Source of the DNA: Liopterus haemorrhoidalis
Taxonomy: Eukaryota; Arthropoda; Insecta; Coleoptera; Dytiscidae
NCBI GenBank assembly: GCA_963971575.1
Contig: OZ020622.1
Location: 34,254,301 to 34,318,300, forward strand
DNA length: 64,000 nucleotides
Direction of reading: 5' to 3'
Position numbers and translations under genes: made by a program. The notes under the pieces were generated by a model that saw only the letters and a list, made by a program, of their open reading frames with translations, searched no databases and was not told the origin of the DNA. Each line of letters starts with the position of its first letter. Within the stretch, counting starts at the first letter, position 1. Of this stretch, positions 9,796 through 18,601 are shown one piece after another.

Positions 9796-10499
9796 AATAA
9801 TTGTAAAAAGTAATAGTTTTTTTTTTCTAAATAGTCAAATAGTTTATTTTACAGATATTTTGTTTCTTTTTTTAATTATTTTCAAAGCTTGCTACGTTCA
9901 ACTTTGTAAAACTTATGTTGATTATTATTTTGTAAATAAATGGTCGCCATTTTGAAATGGTTAACATAAAAATATGACTTTTTGGTGTCATTGTAAAGCT
10001 AATTTAATGTACTTAAAAAAATGTAATTAAAAATATAAAATTATCGATTCCCTATGCTAGATCAAAAGTTGACATCATTTCCGGTGAAACCGGAAGTGCG
10101 TCAGAATTCTTATTGTAACCTTTAGATGGACCTTTTTGTCTAGTTTAACTTTTGTTCTGAAGATTTTTGTATCTTTACAAATAAAGGAGATTTTCGGGGT
10201 GCCCCGTTTCAAACAAACACCCTGTATATATATAATAAAAAATTATTCGCTTTCAAGTTGTACTTGGAAACAAAATTTGAAAGCGAAATATTTTTAATAA
10301 TTTTTAATGTTATTATGGTCAACTTAGGTCATTACATTTTTTTACCAACCTACACATTGCGTTTTTGAGAAAAATCGTGTTCAAAAAATCAATCTTGCCG
10401 GCAACCGTATTTTTAATTGCATATTGTAAATGAAACGTTTTGCGTTATTTGAAATTTCATTTGAAATTTCATAAATGTTTATGTTTGTCTAAAATTAGT

Positions 10500-11409
10500 G
10501 TTTAGTTTTGTTTTAACATTAGTATTATATAGTTTACAAAATGAATGAAGTCGACAGTTTATTAAAAGTTTCTTTTGATAGTTTAAGGCAAGGAAAGTTG
10601 ATTTCCGGAACTTTTTGAATTTTTTCTCTGATATCTTAAAATATGTTGACATTACGTATAACACGATCCAAAAGCAAACTTCAAACAGCGTTCATGTGGC
10701 AAATGCATTCAAGCATTTTGAGGACGCAATGTCTGAGATTCGAAAGGACACAGAAGTATAATAGAAATTCTTCCCCTCCCCCGGTAAAACGTCAAAAGCA
10801 ACAACTTCATGAAAAACTATCTGTCAGTGCAAAAAAAGTATGTGATATTATTGTAAACCAGCTTAAAGACCGTTTTCAAAAATATGAAATATTTGGCAGC
10901 TTTTCCATAGTGGATCCAAAAATGTTTTCGTCTTACAGAAATAATTTTCCAGTTTTACTAGTAAATACTTTTGCATCAAACTACAACAAACATATTTTCA
11001 AAGAAAAATGAATTAATGAACTTTCAGTACTCTATCGGAATGATTTAATGACATTAAAGATGCAAGCAAACTGTTCAATTTTTTTGTGGAGAATGATATT
11101 AGTGACAGTTTTTCGGAAATCTCAAAAGCTCTTAAAATAACCATCACCACACCCGCTACGACAGCTGAGTTAGAGAGGTGTTTCAGCACGCTGAAAAGAA
11201 TTAAAACATTTTGGAGCAACTGTATAGGACAAGATCGTCTAAATTATTTGGCTGTGTGTTCTGTTGACAAAAACGTTATTACAGAAATACCCAACTTCAA
11301 CAATAGAGTTATTGAATTATTCGCAAATCAAAAGGACAGACGTGCCCAACTTCAAAGAAAATCGTGTTATTTCGGCGTTGAACATAAAAATTTAGCCGCA
11401 CTTTAGCGC
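10500..11409 (+). pseudogene. hAT (DUF4371/ZMYM1-like) transposase relic
   Basis: The fragment near 10643-11010 has several frame switches; a segment VCDIIVNQLKDRFQKYEIF resembles the region before the C-terminal domain of hAT proteins. At 11086-11406 an open frame carries the hAT dimerisation domain: LKITITTPATTAELERCFSTLKRIKTFW, then GQDRLNYLAVCSV, then KDRRAQL. The tryptophan-rich N-terminal and catalytic parts are not recognisable. No termini could be assigned; the first copia relic begins immediately downstream. Confidence 0.8.
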
Positions 11410-11442
11410 CGCACTTTAAGCTGCACTTTATGTACGGTAGTA

Positions 11443-11581
11443 TGTTGGTAGCACTACCAACCTAGAACATGTGTAACTAAAATGTCAGATATGTATGTTG
11501 TGTGTGATTCTTTGTATTAACTATTAAATATATCTTTACAACAGTTTGCTGGCTATTTTACTCTAAAATAATATTCCCAAC
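11443..11581 (+). repeat. Putative 5' LTR of copia A
   Basis: Starts TGTTGGTAGCAC and ends just before the primer-binding site; about 139 bp. The matching 3' LTR is missing, so the left boundary is inferred from the TGTTGG start. Confidence 0.55.
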
Positions 11582-11596
11582 TGGTTATGGGCCCAG
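11582..11596 (+). promoter_or_regulatory. copia primer-binding site
   Basis: TGGTTATGGGCCCAG lies directly after the LTR and upstream of gag. The TGG(T)TATGGGCCCAG form is familiar from insect Ty1/copia elements that use an initiator-tRNA-derived primer. Confidence 0.7.
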
Positions 11597-11636
11597 TATA
11601 TAGCCAGTGAGTAAAAACAATAAAAAAAAAATTTAA

Positions 11637-12472
11637 ATGGCATCTATAGCAATTGACGAATTAAATCAAATTGAAAAGTTAAAAGACAGTGATAACTTTC
11701 AAATGTGGAAGTTTCAAGTTGTGTTTGTGCTAAAATCCTATGAACTGTACGATGTAGTTAGTGGCGAAACTCAACCTATTGATAAAACGTTGAGAGGTAC
11801 ATGGATAAAAAAAGACGCATGTGGACAAAAAATAATAATTACAAAAATTGAAAAAAAATCTATGGTGCTCCTACTTAACTGTAAAACTTCATGTGAAATG
11901 TTTAAAAAATTATGTTCAATATATGAACGAGATAACGAACAGCAAAAATGTCTACTTCTTCAAGAATTTTTGAATTGTTCGTATGTGAAAGGCTAAGATA
12001 TGGCGACGTACATAAGTAAAATTGAAAGTATAGCCTTTAGGCTAAAAGGTCTAAACAATGAAATCAGCGATACAATGCTCATGTGCAAAATACTGGCCAC
12101 GCTGCCAGAAGAATATCGTCATTTCATTAGCGCTTGGCAATCTACACAGCAATCTGAAAAAACGCTAGAAAATCTTGCAGAAAGACTGCAGAACGAAGAA
12201 ACGCGTATAAAAAACAAAGAAAAAGAAAACCCTGTAGCCTTTAAAACAAATGAAAAAAATGCTTTATCTGTCAAGGGAATCACTTGGTCAAATTTTGCAA
12301 AAATAAAAATAGAAATCGAACTAGCTGTAGCATATGCAAAAAGAATAATCACAGCGATAAAAATTGTTTCTTTCGAAAAAAAGACAAGAATGAAGTTCCA
12401 GGTGAAGATAGAAGATGTGAAGACAACAAAAAAGTATCCTTTGTAAAGGATGCCAAAAATATAACAGAAGAT
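11637..12472 (+). pseudogene. copia A gag
   Basis: The frame starts ATGGCATCTATAGC shortly after the primer site. It has the copia gag pattern: KDSDNFQMWKFQV near the start, then a UBN2-like helical region to LATLPEEYRHF and SEKTLENLAERLQNEE. One in-frame TAA (11994-11996) splits it, and the frame shifts before a CCHC knuckle (CSICKKNNHSDKNC) read at about 12335-12375. The Penelope-like element entered just downstream, with ATAACAGAAGAT duplicated. Confidence 0.85.
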
Positions 12473-12509
12473 TTTTTTTTGAATTAGATGGTTACGTCCG
12501 TAAAATATA

Positions 12510-12864
12510 ATAAGATGAGGAAGTAATGGGATTCGGACTGGTCAGAAATTAAAATTAAAACAATATTTTAACTTCGCTAACGTTTCGATTTAATATTAAA
12601 TCTTCATCAGAGCTAGAATGAAAATATAGCTATAATTTAAGATGATACAATTTGTTTTACAATACAAAGTATAAGAAATTAATTTTACAATATCAATTTA
12701 TCAATATCCAACTACAACTAAATGTGAAAATTATGGTAATATTAAAAGATGAAAATAAATAAATAAATAGATAAATAAAATAATAATACAATAAATCACA
12801 AATTAAGATTTTTAAATACCTAGGTTAAAAAGTCGCAAAATAAAATAAATTGGTCAGATAAATA
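12510..12864 (-). repeat. Penelope terminal repeat, inverted copy
   Basis: Near-identical reverse complement of 13768-14120, with CCTAGGT, ATCAATTTATCAATATC and the motif CTGATGAAG on the minus strand. Confidence 0.9.
12576..12613 (-). ncRNA. Hammerhead-ribozyme-like motif (Penelope repeat)
   Basis: The minus strand reads outer stem GCU, core CUGAUGA, one A, a 16-nt palindromic stem II, then GAAACGUU and AGC, which pairs with GCU. It matches the 14019-14056 copy exactly over the motif. The CUGANGA...GAAA core is that of type I hammerheads reported in Penelope-like elements. Stem III would be a minimal ACGU, so activity would probably need a dimer. Caveat: one extra nucleotide sits between the core and stem II. 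Confidence 0.6.
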
Positions 12865-12875
12865 CATTATCCACT

Positions 12876-13628
12876 AATTGGTACTCCAAACCCACTAGTT
12901 CAGGCCGTATTTTAAATTTTCTATCAGATCACCCATATAAAAATAAAATTGCTCTAGTCAAATCATTTAAACACAAAATATTAAATTTAAACGACCCTAA
13001 ATTCCATAAAGAAAACTTTAAAAAAGCTACTAACATGTTACTCACGAATAATTTTCCCAGAAGTATCATCAATAGAATATTTTATAATAATCCTAGTAAC
13101 GCCACACTTAACAACACCCTTTCCAACAACAACAGTAACTTCTTATACTTTAAATTCCCCAACATTCAAAACATTTCTTTTAAAATTGCAAAACTTTTTA
13201 GACCATTTAATATACAACTAGCATTATATAATCTTAAGACTGTTAATGAGCTTCACTCCAGACTTAAAGACCCTACCGACAAGTTAAAATTATCATCAGT
13301 AGTATATTACATCCCTTGTAAGGGGTGTGATTTGGGTTACATAGGGCAAACCAAACAATATCTTAAACAGCGGTTATATCAGCACAAAAATAGTTGTCAA
13401 GATAAATTTAAAAATAAGAAGGAAAATACAGCTCTTAGCACCCATACATTCCAAACAGGATATACATTTAATTTTGAAGAAACTAGAATATTAGAAACAG
13501 TCAATAACTTGAGTAAAAGACTTATTAGTGAAAGTATTAATATACAAAGGAATAATAAGGTAGTTAATTTTAAAACCGATTGCGACAACATGAGCGTTAT
13601 CTATTGCAATATTTTTAAACAGTTCTAA
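12876..13628 (+). CDS. Penelope-like ORF: RT C-terminus and GIY-YIG endonuclease
   Basis: The frame is open from the edge of the inverted repeat to a TAA at 13626-13628. It opens with NWYSKPTSSGRILNFLSDHP, the conserved end of Penelope reverse transcriptase. It then passes through a basic linker to the endonuclease: YIPCKGCDLGYIGQTK (GIY-YIG equivalent with a preceding Cys pair), LKQRLYQHKN, THTFQTGYTFNFEETRILE (catalytic Glu region), and SESINIQRN. The retained 250 residues are undamaged, but the RT active-site half is absent, so the copy is 5'-truncated rather than functional. The endonuclease would nick target DNA for retroposition. Confidence 0.88.
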   Translation, partial: NWYSKPTSSGRILNFLSDHPYKNKIALVKSFKHKILNLNDPKFHKENFKKATNMLLTNNFPRSIINRIFYNNPSNATLNNTLSNNNSNFLYFKFPNIQNISFKIAKLFRPFNIQLALYNLKTVNELHSRLKDPTDKLKLSSVVYYIPCKGCDLGYIGQTKQYLKQRLYQHKNSCQDKFKNKKENTALSTHTFQTGYTFNFEETRILETVNNLSKRLISESINIQRNNKVVNFKTDCDNMSVIYCNIFKQF

Positions 13629-13767
13629 CCATTTTTTCTTATATTCTCATAGATTACACTAGTTGTTTGATTTTAACTTATTAATTTTCCTATTCAAACT
13701 TGATTAGTCTACGGATTATTTTTTCTCTAAGTTCAATGACTTCTCACATTATGTGGACGTTATATTT

Positions 13768-14120
13768 TATTTATCTGACCAATTTATTTTATTTTGTGAC
13801 TTTTTAACCTAGGTATGTAAAAATCTTAATTTGTGATTTATTGTATTATTATTTTATTTATCTATTTATTTATTTATTTTCATCTTTTAATATTACCATA
13901 ATTTTCACATTTAGTTGTAGTTAGATATTGATAAATTGATATTGTAAAATTAATTTCTTATACTTTATATTGTAAAACAAATTGTATCATCTTAAATTAT
14001 AGCTATATTTTCATTCTAGCTCTGATGAAGATTTAATATTAAATCGAAACGTTAGCGAAGTTAAAATATTGTTTTAATTTTAATTTCTGACCAGTCCGAA
14101 TCCCATTACTTCCTCATCTT
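13768..14120 (+). repeat. Penelope terminal repeat, sense copy
   Basis: Follows the endonuclease ORF by about 140 bp and runs to the target duplication. It pairs over about 350 bp with 12510-12864, so the transcript could fold into a very long hairpin around the ORF. Confidence 0.9.
14019..14056 (+). ncRNA. Hammerhead-ribozyme-like motif (Penelope repeat)
   Basis: In order: GCU (14019-14021), CUGAUGA (14022-14028), unpaired A, palindromic stem II (14030-14045), GAAAC, GUU, AGC (14054-14056) pairing back to GCU. Expected cleavage would follow the U at 14053. The same plan with different stem sequences occurs at 59490-59530, which argues against chance. Confidence 0.62.
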
Positions 14121-14132
14121 ATAACAGAAGAT

Positions 14133-15176
14133 CTTTGGATAGTCGTCTCCGGGTCATCGTCCCACATGACAAATAACAAAAATTTATTTATTGAGCTCCA
14201 ACCAATAAATAAAGAAATTACAGTAGCAAAAGAACCTGAATCAATGATGGCTAATGGCACAGGTATGATTGGTATGACACTAGAGCTTAGTAAAAATTTA
14301 CTGTCCGTCAATGCAATAACGAAGAATAACGGAAAGGTTAAGTTTACCGACAATGATGTCCAAATAATGGCCAAAAACAATAAAATAATTGAAGGATATA
14401 AAACAAATAAATGGACTGTACGCTGTGAAATTAGAAAAAGAAGTAAATGAAGCTTTCCTTACAAACAAACAAAATACCGCTGCTGAGTGGCATCGTAAAT
14501 TAGCCCATTTAAGCATTGACAACATGAAAAAATTAATAAACATAACATCAGGCATGGAAATTACTGCAAAAGACATAGATAAACTCGGAAGAATATGCGA
14601 TGTATGCCTGAAAGCCAAACAGATGAGAAAACCTTTTAATAAAGATCGAGTTAAAGCTACCAGACCTCTTGAGATCATTCACACTGATGTTTGCGGCCCA
14701 ATAGATCCTGATACTTTGAATAATAAGAAATATTTTACTTGATGATTATACACATTTTACATCTGTTTATCTACTAGAACACAAAAGTAAAGCCTTTGAC
14801 GCAATAAGAAAATTCCTTCAACAAGCTGAAGCAAAATGGAACTTAAAAACAGTAAAAATCAGTTGCGACAACGGGAAAGAGTACATCAATAATAATTTTA
14901 AAAAGTGGTGTAAAGAAAAAGGCATAATGGTTGATAATACAGTTCCATACACACCTCAATTAAACGGTAAAGCCGAAAGGTTGAACCGTACATTAATGGA
15001 GAAAGCCAGAGCGCTAATTAAAGATAGCAACATGAATAAAGAGATGTGGGGTGAAGCTGTTCAATCAGCAGCATACATTCTGAACAGAAGCCCGACCGAA
15101 GCGTTAGACGTAACACCAGCTGAAAAATGGTATAAAAAAAGACCAAACTTAAAGAACTTACAAATCTTTGGAAGCA
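14133..15176 (+). pseudogene. copia A protease and integrase
   Basis: Immediately after the Penelope insertion the frame reads LWIV-V-SG-SSHMTNN; the active-site Asp of copia protease (D-S-G) is Val. Then come the GAG-pre-integrase zinc motif (EWHRKLAHLS ... CDVCLKAKQ) and the integrase core: IIHTDVCGP (first Asp), a frameshift near 14740, CDNGKEY (second Asp), and YTPQLNGKAERLNRTL (Glu). The integrase end is cut by the gypsy element at 15182, with ACACC duplicated. Confidence 0.88.
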
Positions 15177-15181
15177 ACACC

Positions 15182-15305
15182 TGTTGCATAAGGATACTAC
15201 TGCAATAACATATCCTAGGTAACAGATCCAAAAATATATAATATAATGACTGAATTATGTCAGCTTGATGTAAAACTATTAATAAAAATAAAGAACATTA
15301 AAACA
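15182..15305 (+). repeat. gypsy 5' LTR
   Basis: Starts TGTTGCATAAGGATAC and ends AACATTAAAACA; four substitutions from the 3' LTR. Confidence 0.93.
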
Positions 15306-15317
15306 TGGCGCAGTCGG
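15306..15317 (+). promoter_or_regulatory. gypsy primer-binding site
   Basis: TGGCGCAGTCGG directly abuts the LTR, the common primer-site form in insect gypsy-group elements. Confidence 0.8.
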
Positions 15318-15349
15318 TATATTAATATATTTATAACAATAATAATAAA

Positions 15350-16560
15350 TGAAAATGGAGTTTAACAAACCAAATATCCTAAATTAGGATAGTAATGTTT
15401 GTGACAATTTTCTAAATTTTAAAGAGGAAATTGAAATTTACTTTGAAGCAATCGAATCTTATAAAAAACCACAAAAGGTACAAGTAGCAAGATTAAAAAA
15501 TTTATTGGGGACAGAGGCGTTGAAATTATATAATAAACTTAAAGATTTAGATGGCAATACAGAAACAGTGTCTTATATTTTGGAAACACTTGAAAAATAT
15601 TGTGTTCCAAAAAAGAATGAAACCATTGATATTTTTAAATTCTTTAGTAGAAAACAAGAATTAGAAGAACCTTTTGATAAATATTATACGGACTTAAAAA
15701 ATTTAATCAAAAAATGTAATTTTGGAGATCAAGAAGAAAAACTATTATAAGCTCAAATAATTCTTGGTATTTATAATAAAAACCATCAAGAGCGACTTTG
15801 TCGCTTGAATTTGAGATCTCGATGATTTAAATACACTTCTAGACCGGGAGCTCATGACATTTTTGGTCTCCAATTTCATACAGCATGCCTTTTGGAGGAG
15901 AGAATATTTACCCTGTGACAACAAAAAAGGGATGGTACTAAACCCCTGCACGCTTTCCGGTCATAGGGAAAATTGCATTTCCACTTAAACACAAAATTTT
16001 TGTGCTTTTCTCTGATTTAATATTGCTTGCCCTTTTGTCAAAAGAAAGTTATAACAAATTTAAAGTCTTTTAAATATATGCATGCGATTCGGAGGGTCCC
16101 AAACGGCTCAAACGGTCTTTGACGAATTATAGGCATGCTGTATGAAAACGCGGAAAATCATATTTTTTTATTACAAGATCACATGACCGTTTGAGCCGTT
16201 TGGGACCCTCCGAATCGCATGCATATATTTAAAAGACTTTAAATTTGTTATAACTTTCTTTTGACAAAAGGGCAAGCAATATTAAATCAGAAAAAAGCAC
16301 AAAAATTTTGTGTTTAAGTGGAAATGCAATTTTCCCTATGACCGGAAAACGTGCAGGGGTTTAGTACCATCCCTTTTTTGTTGTCACAGGGTAAATATTC
16401 TCTCCTCCAAAAGGCATGCTGTATGAAATCGGAGACCAAAAACTGTCATGAGCTCCCGGTCTATTCTGGTGATACAGATATCACTACAACAGAATTTGCT
16501 CAATAATTAAAATCAGGAGTTAAGGATTCAGGAAAGAATATAAAATTATTTATTATTGAT
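15350..16560 (+). pseudogene. gypsy gag, interrupted
   Basis: The frame (one early stop near 15385) encodes a Retrotrans_gag-like segment: EEIEIYFEAIES, VARLKNLLGTEALKLYNKL, KNETIDIFKFFSRKQELEEPFDKYYTDLKNLIKKC. It is opened by the foldback element at 15840-16463. Removing that element and one TTC restores a continuous KYTSGDT-type reading. The rest of the polyprotein up to integrase is missing. Confidence 0.8.
15840..16463. mobile_element. 624-bp foldback element with 278-bp arms
   Basis: Left arm 15840-16117 and right arm 16185-16463 are almost perfect inverted copies beginning TAGACCGGGAGCTCATGACA, with a 67-bp spacer. It is flanked by TTC (15837-15839, 16464-16466), a 3-bp duplication, and joining the flanks restores the gag frame. 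There is no ORF. Long arms plus a 3-bp duplication do not fit Tc1/mariner (TA), hAT (8 bp) or piggyBac (TTAA). A PIF/Harbinger- or CACTA-mobilised MITE is possible, but the ends do not match CACTA. Confidence 0.85.
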
Positions 16561-16647
16561 ATAGAATCCAAAGAGGAAGAAACCTTTATCGAGCTATTAA
16601 ATAGAATCGCTGATACATATTGCAAAACACTTGATAAACATGGTACA

Positions 16648-18050
16648 TTGATCATAAAACTGATTCTAACAAAACCCATTCTTGCTATATTAACACGGAT
16701 ATCTACACTACTAACGACGCCTGTCCGAGTATTCCGACCTGATCAATTTAAATTGACCTCACCTTATATTTTGTGTGTCTTTACAAATTCAAATACGAGC
16801 TTTCCAAGTGATACAGTATTGTCTAAAGTAAAACGCTATTATTTAAAAGGTTGGCCAACATTTTTAGATTCAAGTGATGAATTAAAACATTATTGGAAAC
16901 TTAAAAATGATATTGGACTCGAAAATGAATTGCTATATGTTAATAATCGTTTGCTGGTTCCTAAAAAAATTCGTAAATACACATTAGGGTTATTACACGA
17001 AACACATTTGGGTACCAGTAAAGTAAATAAAATTGCAAATAATTTCTTCTATTGGCCAGTTATGTCATCCGATATCAATAATTTAGTAAGTAGTTGTAAT
17101 GTTTGCCAAAAATATCAAAAATCGAAAACTAGAAACACATTACTAAGTCATGATATACCAAACATGCCATTCTATAAAATAGGAGTAGACATTGCAGAAT
17201 ATTCTGGAAAGAATTATCTTGCAGCTATCGATTATTTTTCCAGATGGATTGAAATTTTTAAATTAAGTAGTAAAAATAGTGCATGCGTTAAAACAAAGTT
17301 AAAAGAGCTATTTGCGCGTTATGGCATTCTTGCCATAATCCAATTCAATTCAATTCAAAAAGTTTATTAAAAGTAAGTTGTACAATTATTTACATGTTAC
17401 TAAACAATATTAATAAACACAGCCTTGTAGGCCGTACTCCACAATGAACACAGTTCAGCGTGTGGTAACAATATCTACATGTAATAAATGAAGGATATGA
17501 CTTGTGCAATAAGATTTAATCGTTGCTGATAATATGACTTTAATTCATTTGAAATGAAAAAATTTGCAAACGAATGGAATTTTGAATTTCATACATCTAG
17601 CCCGCATTATCCTAAAAGTAATGGTATGGCGGAAAAATTGGACTTGTAAAAAGAATGTTTAGGAAAGCTAGTGAAAATAAACAAGATATCGAATTATATC
17701 TTTTAAATTATAGAAATGCTCCAGTAGCCAAATTAAATTTTTCTCCATCACAACTCTTAAACAGCAGACAGTTGCGTACCAAATTACCTGTACAAATAAA
17801 CAATTTGAAACCCAAACTAGTTTCTCAAAATGTTTACCAAGATATGATTCGAAATCAGGAAAAGCAAAAAATTTATTATAATAAAAATTCTGTAAAAGAG
17901 GTTGAATTTAAAGAGGGAGAAGAAGTATTAGTACAAAATAATAACAATAAGCTATGGGAAAGAGCTGTTGTTATTAATAAATTACCACAACCTAGGTCAT
18001 ATTTAATTAAAACTAAAGATAACAAACATTTAAGACGAATAAATAAATAG
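16648..18050 (+). pseudogene. gypsy integrase
   Basis: The part to 17340 includes the HHCC zinc domain (LHETHLGTSKVNKIANNFFYWP ... CNVCQKYQ, Cys pair at about 17097-17110) and the core start VDIAEYSGKNYLAAIDYFSRW. The second catalytic region (ADNMT) is displaced by a LINE tail at 17341-17516. PHYPKSNGMAE holds the Glu. The C-terminal part reads at 17655-18050 with YNKNSVKEVEFKEGEEVLVQN, an integrase end domain. Several frame breaks. Confidence 0.85.
17341..17516 (-). mobile_element. LINE 3'-end insertion with (GAATT)n tail
   Basis: About 176 bp splits the gypsy integrase; on the minus strand it ends TTTATTAAACTTTTTGAATT repeated. A 5-bp duplication TAATC (17336-17340, 17517-17521) flanks it, and joining restores IIVADNMT. 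The parent LINE family is not identified. Confidence 0.6.
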
Positions 18051-18601
18051 ATAAAATAATAATAATGATAATGATAATAAAAAAACATGTAGTCAATAAT
18101 TATAATTTAAAAATAAAAATAAAAATTAGAGGTAGTCACTGATCTAATGTTGAAAGTGAAAAATAAGCGAAGTCAGAAGGTCAGATGGTTAAATAAATAA
18201 AATAAAACTTGTAGTCAACAAATAAAATTTAATAATTAAAATAATTAAAAGTATAACGTATTAAAAAGAATTTAAATTTTTTTTAAAAATTTGAAAAATT
18301 TTGGTGGTCACTGATATAATTAATAAAAGGAAAAATAACTGGGACACAGTTCTTCACCCCTTACGGTTCATCAAGAGGTCTTAAAAAGACAGACAAGAGA
18401 ACCACGGAAGGGAATAGGTAGATGACAACAGAGGACAACCTAAAGTACATTGTTGGTTATGATACTGATATCAGATAGACCGACTCTGACAGATGATCAG
18501 CTGTCTATGACATATATGTTAGTTTAAGAATATTCGTTATTATGAATTAAAACAAAAAAAGATTTACATTATTTATTTATTATTATTTTTATTATTTTTA
18601 T
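18051..18601. other. AT-rich gypsy/LINE junction region
   Basis: It contains two imperfect copies of a block around GGT(A/G)GTCACTGAT (18131 and 18303) and then likely 5' UTR of the following LINE. No coding sequence and no clear LINE target duplication seen. Confidence 0.35.

Larger units (their letters stand above)
8931..10224 (+). mobile_element. mariner-like element with about 240-bp inverted repeats
   Basis: The right terminus is intact, ending ACACCCTG followed by TATATA. Long inverted repeats (AAACTAGACAAAAAGG..., CCGGTTTCACCGG..., CATTTCAAAATGGCGACC...) occur at 8932-9290 and in reverse at 9880-10145. The outermost 80 bp or so of the left TIR is missing and meets a TA microsatellite. 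The transposase relic between the arms belongs to the IS630/Tc1-mariner group common in insects (DUF4817-like). The left arm was hit by an 85-bp LINE piece. Confidence 0.8.
12473..14120 (+). mobile_element. Truncated Penelope-like element with inverted flanking repeats
   Basis: It is flanked by the 12-bp duplication ATAACAGAAGAT (12461-12472 and 14121-14132) inside copia A gag/protease. A sense fragment with the end of the reverse transcriptase and a GIY-YIG endonuclease lies between two inverted copies of one 3' repeat (12510-12864 and 13768-14120). A partial inverted copy of the terminal repeat at the 5' side is the usual layout of inserted Penelope elements. Both repeats contain the hammerhead-like motif described separately. 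Confidence 0.9.
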
